From assembly GCA_032358255.1 (NCBI GenBank), contig JAULBX010026874.1, forward strand, positions 1 to 42,512: 42,512 nt of DNA. Reading direction: 5' to 3'. A program made the translations under genes and the position numbers. The stretch's first letter is position 1, and each line of letters opens with the position of its first letter. Below the pieces are notes generated by a model. The model had not been told where the DNA came from. It was given only the letters and a program-made list of their open reading frames with translations, and did no database searches. Shown here piece by piece: positions 36,036-42,512 of this stretch. The DNA is from Heterotrichella gracilis (Eukaryota; Sar; Xanthophyceae; Tribonematales; Xanthonemataceae).

Positions 36036-39000
36036 ATGGAAGGTCCAAATCCAATGGTATGAAGCACTCTTCACAAAGGGGGCAATATCGACCACCTCTC
36101 ATATGCATGCATATGCCATGTATAAACCTGCCATGACCAACCAGCGAGTCTTTGCACACCTGTGCTGCCATATGCAAGCGTAACCGACAATTTGGCACAC
36201 CTTATTGGAGCAAGGCCGCTTGTTTCCAGGTTGGCATGCATGCATGTGCCCACTGTGTGCCATAGTCGTCACAAATGCACGAACAAGCTTGGCCCAACTC
36301 CTTCCACGGTGGGCATGCATGCATGTGCTGAAAAGGCAGTAAGGGCCGTTACCCTAGATGGTGCGTTTTCACCTCCCGCAGAGTTCCCCACACGCCATTC
36401 CCCACACACCTCCCCTCCCGCAGCCCCCCCCGACCCACCCTTACGCTTCCACCACCCACCCACCTCCCGCAGGACCCCCTCCCCGCCTCGACCTCCATCC
36501 TTGACCTCCCTGCCGCCCTGCTGCACCGCATCCTTGACGACCTCCCCGTCTCAGACCTGGCCGCCTTCTCCCTTGTCAACCATGCAGCCCTGAGGCTGGT
36601 ACAGGATGACGCAGGCGTGTGGAAGACCAGGTGAGCGCCCGAAACCCTAAACCCTAAGCCGCCCTCAGGCTGGTGCAAGATGACGCAGGGGTGTGGAAGA
36701 CCAGGTGAGTGCCCTGATCCCTAAACCCCAAACCCCTAAGCCCTAAGCCGCCCTCAGGCTGGTGCAGGATGACGCAGGCGTGTGGAAGACTAGGTGAGCA
36801 CCGCATCATTTGTCTTAGCAGGGGTGGTAAAATGTAGACCAGAATTTCTGGTTTATATATTAACTCCTCTGGTCTTATCGTCCAGTGTCATATTGCACCG
36901 TTTCATTTGCCTCCGGGCTTTTATTTTGGGGAGATTCCAAGGATTGACTTTGGCTTTGGCGACCTCGTCACAATATTAGACACTGCTGGGCAGATTGTTA
37001 CTTACCTTTCAACCTTGCAGGCAGCTTAGCATTGCACCGTAATCCAAGTTCAATATTACATGCATGCAAGGTGACTTTCATGTAATGTAATATCCTTTCC
37101 TTTCCAGGTGTGAGCGACTGGGGGTGACTAACCTTGACCTCTGGGGAGCAGCCAGCTTCTACCAGCTGTACCGCACCCTGCTGTACCCTTACGCGGGGTT
37201 GCTGGGGGTGTGGGTAGGGGAGGTTTCCCCCCTGGGGTCGCTGCTGCTAGTGGAGCTGCGGCCTCCAAGCATCAAGGGGAGCGTGGTGGTGGCCAGTCGC
37301 CTCAACGGGGGATACTCCAAGCGCTCCATCTTTGACATCAGGTGAATGACACCTGACAAAAAGTTTTTTTTCGTGCTTGGAAGGACGACTTCAAGTGCAA
37401 ATTCCTTGCTGTCCATTTCTGCCTAAGAACGCCACACTCCAACTAGCTTCATAGCTGATAGCTGGGATGCACAATCAAATTTACAAACCTGCACCGGGGC
37501 CACGCCAGGGCCCCGCACACCCGCACCACCCACCCATCACACCCACGCTCTGCACCCCCTGCCTTACGACACACACTAGCACGTGGCTCACCCCGCCCGC
37601 CCACATGCAGGATCAAGGGGCCGAATCAGGTGGCGGTGATGTGCATGCGGCCCGGGAGGGCCCGCCCAGAGCCCTCCGCCAGCACTCGCCACAGGGCAAC
37701 CATCACCATCCCGGGGCCAAGGAGCACTGCGCCGCAGCAGTTTGAGCTGGGGTGCGTGGATGCCTGCCGCCAGGACCTTCTGGAGGTTTCCACGCGCCAC
37801 GGGGGCATCCCGCCGGACCAGGACGCAGGTGGGTGGCGGCGGGGCGATGGTGGGTTTAATATTTACAATATTAATAAACATTTGTAAGTATTACTGTGAC
37901 TGTCAAATGAATCTTGTAAATCTTGTATTACATTGAATAATTACATATTCATGAACTTACAATATTTCTTGAGGGGAGGCCGTTACATGGATCCTTTGTA
38001 TGGCTCTGGAAGGCAATGTAACAGTGTTTTTAGAGTAAATTGGTTTGCTTCTTCAGAATCTGGAATGCTGATGACTTCATTCTTCAATCGCAAAGAAAAC
38101 ACAGACAACTAATTACTGACGCATTTATGACTGGGTGTGGTCCCGCCAGCAGATGAGCTTGGGGAGGCTCGAGTGCCTGAGATGAAGGCGCACTGGCACG
38201 ACCTCCAATGGCTGCAGTTCTTTGTATCCTACCCCACCTGGTCCAAGCCTGACCAGCTGCACCGACACAGTGTCACCTTCTCGCGCATGGCCCCCCTGCC
38301 CACGCGACACCCTATGGAAGGGTTGTGGAAGGGGACATACGCAGGTGCGACCCTGAACGGATGCCTTGGAACATTCCTATGAAACACTGCATAGATCTTG
38401 CTGCATAGAGTGTTCCATGATTTATGAGGCACTGCATGGTTTAGGTAATGCTGCAGATTAAGCATGCATGTAAGGGCAGAGCACAGACCACAATTTTAGT
38501 TCACCTCCCCCGCCCCCGCGCCGCCCCAGTTGTTGCATTTATTATTTGCTAATTCTTTAAATTTGCTAAGGAAATCAGGTAAGCAAAATAAATAAATTAT
38601 GCAATTCATTTTACTGTTTCATTGCACTTCCAGGCCACGGCATTGAGATCATCCGCTTGTCGCTGAATGAGGTGGGCGTGCTCATTGGGCGCAAGGTGAC
38701 TGGGGACCCACACGTCCCTGCTGGGGAGGAGTCTTATAACATCTTTGTGGGCCAGGAGATCCATCTGACGCGCAGCCAGATGGCAGGTGAGGGGTTGGGT
38801 GGGGGTGAGGGTGGATGGAAGTGTTGCTTGGGTGTGGTGCTGAGGGTGGGGTGGGGTGGGGTGGGGTGGGGTGGGGTGGGGTTGAGGGCGGGGAGAAGGG
38901 GTTACTGGGTGCTATAGGGGAGGAGTAGTTCAACACCTACGTGGGCAAGGAGGTGGAGCTGAAGCGCAGCCAGGCAGCAGGTGGGGGATGGGTTGTGGGG

Positions 39001-39515
39001 TGGGTGAGGGTTGCTGGGTGCGGCTGGCCAACTGGTGGGGAAGTGGCTGACTTGGGTGGGGTTGCAGTGGTGACTTGGGCATGCAATGTCATGGATGCGC
39101 AGAGCCAGCAACTGGAAAATGATTTGGGCCAAGGGCGATGATGGGCTTGCATGCCTTCTATTGATTGGAATTGGATGCCATTTAAACACTTGGGTTGGCG
39201 TGCTGTGCCCAAATGGCATCTACTCTTACACACAACTGCAGCAAAACTGGTGGCGTCAATCACACCCAATCACCACCTGCAGGTGCCCGCTTCCACGTGC
39301 CCACCGACTACGAATCCGACGTGGATCTGGAGGGGGAGAACTCTCCTTCCTTAGTGGTGCGCAGCCAATACCGGGCGCGGGCACAGGTGGCGCGCGTGGG
39401 GTTCAGGTCGCCGGAGTGGATCCCCGCAGAGGCCCTGGTGTTCTCTGGGGATTGCTTTGGGATCGTGTGGTTCCACCTCAAGAGCTTCTCGCTGTTTGTG
39501 CGCCTGGAGCTGTAG
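36036..39515 (+). CDS. FBXO31: FBXO31-like F-box protein, 7 exons
   Basis: SCF ubiquitin-ligase substrate receptor of the FBXO31 type. Exons: 36036-36056, 36473-36630, 37108-37341, 37611-37828, 38153-38344, 38634-38786 and 39283-39515; phases agree and give 402 aa. The F-box is at about residues 17-55 (LDLPAALLHRILDDLPVSDL). The FBXO31 beta-barrel fold is marked by EGLWKGTYAGHGIEIIRLSL (across exons 5/6), GRKVTGDPHVPAGEESYNI and the C-terminal FSGDCFGIVWFHLKSFSLF. The first exon (MEGPNPM) is chosen because it has a good donor and correct phase, but it is short and the least certain part. Exon 5 has a NAGNAG acceptor (adds one Ala). Exon 2's end is triplicated in intron 2, and a decayed copy of exon 6's end lies in intron 6. 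Confidence 0.87.
36588..36793 (+). repeat. Triplicated FBXO31 exon 2 end with telomere-like spacers
   Basis: The last ~43 nt of exon 2 (encoding LRLVQDDAGVWKTR) and its GTGAG donor occur three times, with donors after 36630, 36705 and 36793. The copies are joined by CCCTAAA-type tracts: 36642-36657 (gaaaccctaaaccctaa) and 36717-36746 (a degenerate ccctaaaccccaaacccctaa). Reading through the first or second donor meets an immediate TGA, so only the first donor keeps the F-box exon simple. Confidence 0.92.
38843..38884 (+). repeat. (GGGGT)n minisatellite in FBXO31 intron 6
   Basis: About seven perfect ggggt units lie between exon 6 and its degenerate copy at 38919. Confidence 0.9.
38919..38981 (+). 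pseudogene. Decayed duplicate of FBXO31 exon 6 end
   Basis: Flanked by a plausible acceptor (ctatag) and donor (gcag|gtgggg). It encodes GEE-stop-FNTYVGKEVELKRSQAA, parallel to GEESYNIFVGQEIHLTRSQMA at the end of exon 6. An in-frame TAG replaces the codon after GEE, so inclusion would truncate the protein. Many differences are conservative, which suggests it was once a coding alternative or part of a longer exon. Confidence 0.8.
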
Positions 39516-40548
39516 ACTGCTCTAGGCAAGTGGACCGCCTTGATGTGGTGTACTAGGGGGGGTGTCTGAAACGGGAAAAGCCGTATTGTTGGGGGCACGG
39601 CGTTTGGTGTACTAGCTAGTACTGCATTGAGAATTGTGTGGTTCCACATGGGTGCGTTTGTGTGTGTGTGTGCGCATGTAGGTGTGAATTACAACAATGT
39701 TTTGTACACTATGCGGATGGCTTGTGGCTCCATGGCATTCATTTAAACGCTGTCAGGTTGAAAGTTCACCAGTGGAAAAACAACTCGTCCCTTAGCGACG
39801 GCTTAATGGATAATCACGTTTCGCTGTGGTGGTTATTGACTCTCTAGCTTTTTATGTACGATCTGCATGTGATCATGATGTATCATCAAATGATCATGGC
39901 GACAATCAAGGTTGCATTCCAGTCGTTGTTCCAAGCGTGATTGGACATGAAATGGGGGTGTGTTTTTTCTTTTTCTTCTGTACATGTAGTTGCAGGTTTG
40001 GGGATTAGACCTGTACCAGGTCAAGACCTGAAATGAATATTATTAGCATTCATATAACCTGCACTCGAATGCAATCTGGGTGCCATGATAGCTTTTGTGG
40101 CATGGGCCCCGATGTTGCATCACATCGCAACGGTTGCGGCATTGAATGGTTGCAAAGAATAAAGTATGGACAGGAAAGTATTGATGATCCTCACAGTGTC
40201 AAGCCTTGTAGCTCTGTTGTACATTGTCCAATGGATTGTTGCAATTGATTGCCTAATTTGCTTGCCAAGGTTGTCATGTGCTGTAACCATCCAATGGATA
40301 CATCTGAACGCATGAGTACTGCAGTCACTGTGTCCTAATGTGTCACTGTGTCCAGATGTGCCACACCATATGGCGAGGCCTCAGACAGCGTTGTACACAG
40401 TATAAGGATAGCATGGGTAAAGCACACATGCACAGTTGCCAAAATTAATGACATTGATTGGCATTGTCTCGACTAGCATCTCTTCCTGGCATGCCTGATC
40501 TATGGCCAGATTGTCCAATGGACATGGCATGCATCTCGCAGAATAAAG
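39516..40548. other. Intergenic between convergent FBXO31-like and CCDC61 genes
   Basis: Both neighbours end here. There is a short (TG)n run at about 39655-39675, and AATAAA-like hexamers near 40158 (agaataaag) and 40541 (gaataaag, on the strand opposite the nearby stop). No gene recognised. Confidence 0.45.
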
Positions 40549-42322
40549 TCACACAGCCGACACTGTCGCCTGCTTTGCAGCCTTCAGAAAGTCCTGCAGC
40601 GCATGTAACCGTGTGTCTAGGTCTGCAATCTCTGCAGCTGCATCGTCAAAGGTGTCGCTGGGTGCTGGTTTGGGTGACGCATGGCGGCTACGCTGGCCGC
40701 TGTTGGTAGTTGCGGCCACTAGGTCCTGCACTCGTGTGGTCACCACCACAGCTGATCTGCTTGGTGCAACTGCTTGTGAGGCAGATGAGCTAGGCTGTTG
40801 GTGGGCTTCCGTGTGTTGTTGCCTGTGCCATGTGTCCGCCCCGCTGGACATCTCCACCAGCCTGGCTTTCACGTCTTGCAGCGCCCTCCCAGGCGAGGTG
40901 GAGCGCTGTTCCCGGGATGGGATTGCTGCAGCATGCAAAGGTGGTTGGTTAGTCATGCATGATACTCCGTACAATACGACATCAGCCAGTGCTGGCCTTA
41001 ATCATTATCCCTTGTCATTATGCATGCATTCCAACGACTGAGCCAGGTGAGCAGTCAGCCTGGAAATGCAGCGCCAAAAAGTTATATCCTGGCACATCTA
41101 TGCGGTGTAAATCATACCATGATCAACCATTAACAATATCACACACCAGCCCTATGCTAGTATTTCCACAAGCCCAATCATTGACGACAAATATTAGTCA
41201 TCCCCCAAAGTCTCCAATTATCTGTTTTATGGGCGGCAATGGCATTTTTAAGCATTTCATTGTGGTACCTCCCAATGTAATTTGATACTCCAAATAGAAT
41301 GTCATTGGAATTGCCATTCCCCCCAAAACACAATTTCAACTGCTGTGACTCCAGCCTAACCCCTCACCTGCATGCGATTTTGGCACCATGGACTGGCCAA
41401 TGGGTGCATTTGCTGCAATCATCCTGGGCCTCTCCACGCTTGGAGGCCGCCTCTCCCTCTCCCTCTCCACGCTGTTTGCCCTACTGCGCGTCGGGGTGGT
41501 GGCAGCTGCAGTACACAGGGCAGCACCAGCTTTGGCTCCAACCTGAGATGGCCTGGCCGGCGGTGGCTCACAAGGCAGATCATGCATGTGCAGCACACAT
41601 AGCATGTATTGTACATTGTACAATACATGCCTCAGAGGGTACTAGGAGTTATTATATGTTTTTTTCCAGCCTGAGTCCTCTCAGCCAGCGGGCTAATCCA
41701 CAAATATTCATGGAAAGTTATCTTTTATTCCTTCTTTATTTAGCGGGCATTTACATACCAGAAGAATGCCGTGACGATGGCGGTGACTGGAACCTTCTCA
41801 GCTTTTCCTGCGTTTGTTGCTCCCTCTCCCTCTTCTGCTTGATGTACTCAGTGGGGTCAAAGCGCGAGCTCGAGCTGCGCCGCTGGGGTTCCGCAGACCG
41901 AGACCGGGTGGCTGCATGGCAGGAGCATCATGTGACAATGTCAGGACAATTTGCCATCAAGTTTGCATTGGTGTCCTAGCAGATGCGCAATGCCTGTATC
42001 ATCTACTGCCATGCAGCCTATCAATCAAAGAGCATCACATGCACACCGTCATCTGGGATAAAAAATAGGCTGCTGGGCATTGTCGCACAATGCACAAGGG
42101 AGAATCTGTCACTGCGACCCTGCCATTTGTGTCATCAGAGGTTGTGTTTAGGGTTTAGGGATTAGGGTTTTACCTGCCGCTGCCCCCCTGGCCAGTGGCC
42201 TCATCAGGGATGGCGAGGGGTCCCTGCTGTGCGTGGGGCTGGGGCGATAGGACGATGCCCTGCTGCTGGAAGGGGATGGACCCCTGGTGGCCCGTTGGGG
42301 AGCAGCGCTCCGAGGCTTGTAG
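40549..42322 (-). CDS. CCDC61: CCDC61/VFL3 centriole protein, C-terminal part (5' end outside window)
   Basis: Basal-body protein; in Chlamydomonas VFL3 mutants have abnormal flagellar number and basal-body orientation. Four 3' exons are visible in transcript order: 42174-42322, 41759-41911, 41368-41505 and 40549-40925, all phase-consistent. The N-terminal XRCC4-like head and coiled coil must lie beyond the right edge. Visible parts: a Ser/Arg-rich basic linker (RGPSPSSSRASSYRPSP), the conserved RFDPTEYIKQKREREQQ (family pattern RFDPTAFVKAKERK), a variable Ser/Pro linker, and the C-terminal motif AAEIADLDTRLHALQDFLKA, matching the family ending AEIDARLKALQEY. The stop is the TGA at 40551-40549. 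For the 42322 boundary an alternative acceptor lies 6 bp upstream in the transcript. Intron 42141-42173 starts with telomere-like repeats. Confidence 0.86.
41602..41630. repeat. Perfect 13-bp-arm hairpin in CCDC61 intron
   Basis: gcatgtattgtac, a three-base loop, then the exact reverse complement. It lies within the intron between exons 41759-41911 and 41368-41505. No function inferred. Confidence 0.85.
42145..42171 (-). repeat. CCCTAAA tract at CCDC61 intron donor
   Basis: In transcript orientation the donor GTAAAACCC runs directly into taatccctaaaccctaaac. The intron 5' end is itself nearly telomere-like. Confidence 0.88.
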
Positions 42323-42337
42323 CTGTCAGCTGCAGCC

Positions 42338-42440
42338 CTGCACAGGGACCATAGCGCGCATGCATTTATAATGGGCTATGTCATTTGCAGCCATGTACCG
42401 CAACCATAGTGTGCATGCATCAGGTATGGGCTATGACTAG
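42338..42440. repeat. Two-copy ~65-bp tandem repeat in CCDC61 intron
   Basis: ccatagcgcgcatgcat... gggctatg at about 42350-42380 recurs as ccatagtgtgcatgcat... gggctatg at about 42412-42436. Confidence 0.65.
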
Positions 42441-42447
42441 GGTTGCG

Positions 42448-42506
42448 CATACCGTATATACGCCCCATACCGTATATACCGTATATACGGTATACATACG
42501 GTATAT
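42448..42506. repeat. Palindromic CCGTATATA/TATACGG tandem tract
   Basis: Repeated ataccgtatata and its complement tatacggtat, forming nested palindromes at the right edge of the window within the presumed CCDC61 intron. It may continue outside the window. Confidence 0.8.
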
Positions 42507-42512
42507 GAGAAA

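Noticed and set aside
1-42512. True chromosome end or subtelomere
   Set aside because: The TTTAGGG tracts are short, scattered, in both orientations and inside genes; there is no long terminal array.

Overview
The window is nuclear DNA from a eukaryote, most likely a chlorophyte green alga. Genes are split by many short GT-AG introns. Telomere-like tracts are of the plant/green-algal TTTAGGG type. The gene set (ITPK, CstF64, TRAPPC8, aquaporin, FBXO31-like, a CCDC61/VFL3 basal-body protein and a root-cap/vWD-like secreted protein) fits a green-lineage protist with centrioles or flagella. I cannot name the genus. All gene models were spliced by eye, using frame continuity, intron phase and conserved protein motifs.

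Layout, left to right. 1-1222: no recognised gene, only unassigned minus-strand reading frames. 1223-3371 (-): inositol 1,3,4-trisphosphate 5/6-kinase, 6 exons. 4147-7229 (-): CstF64/CSTF2, 10 exons. About 7385-10930 (+): a decayed, 5'-only copy of TRAPPC8. 10930-12994: no gene, but a 224-bp inverted-repeat (MITE-like) element. 12995-17550 (+): secreted root-cap/vWD-like protein, 8 exons and one apparent frameshift. 18567-27491 (+): intact TRAPPC8, 19 exons, predicted 1293 aa. 28196-30449 (-): F-box/LRR protein with one apparent frameshift. 32097-34167 (-): aquaporin, 4 exons, with a 13-bp duplication that breaks the frame. 36036-39515 (+): FBXO31-like F-box protein, 7 exons. 40549 to beyond the right edge (-): C-terminal half of CCDC61/VFL3. 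The genes are unrelated housekeeping or accessory loci; nothing suggests an operon or shared pathway.

The most unusual signal lies in the introns. Short TTTAGGG/CCCTAAA tracts sit beside splice sites in at least five loci: the TRAPPC8 copy and TRAPPC8 itself, the LRR gene, the aquaporin (several), FBXO31 (two) and CCDC61. In FBXO31 and the aquaporin they separate tandem copies of an exon end plus its splice site. In the TRAPPC8 pseudogene a tract sits exactly where about two and a half exons are missing. TRAPPC8 exons 5 and 10 and FBXO31 exon 6 also have degenerate exon-end copies in the next intron. This looks like a recurrent process of duplication or break repair involving telomere-type DNA that remodels introns.
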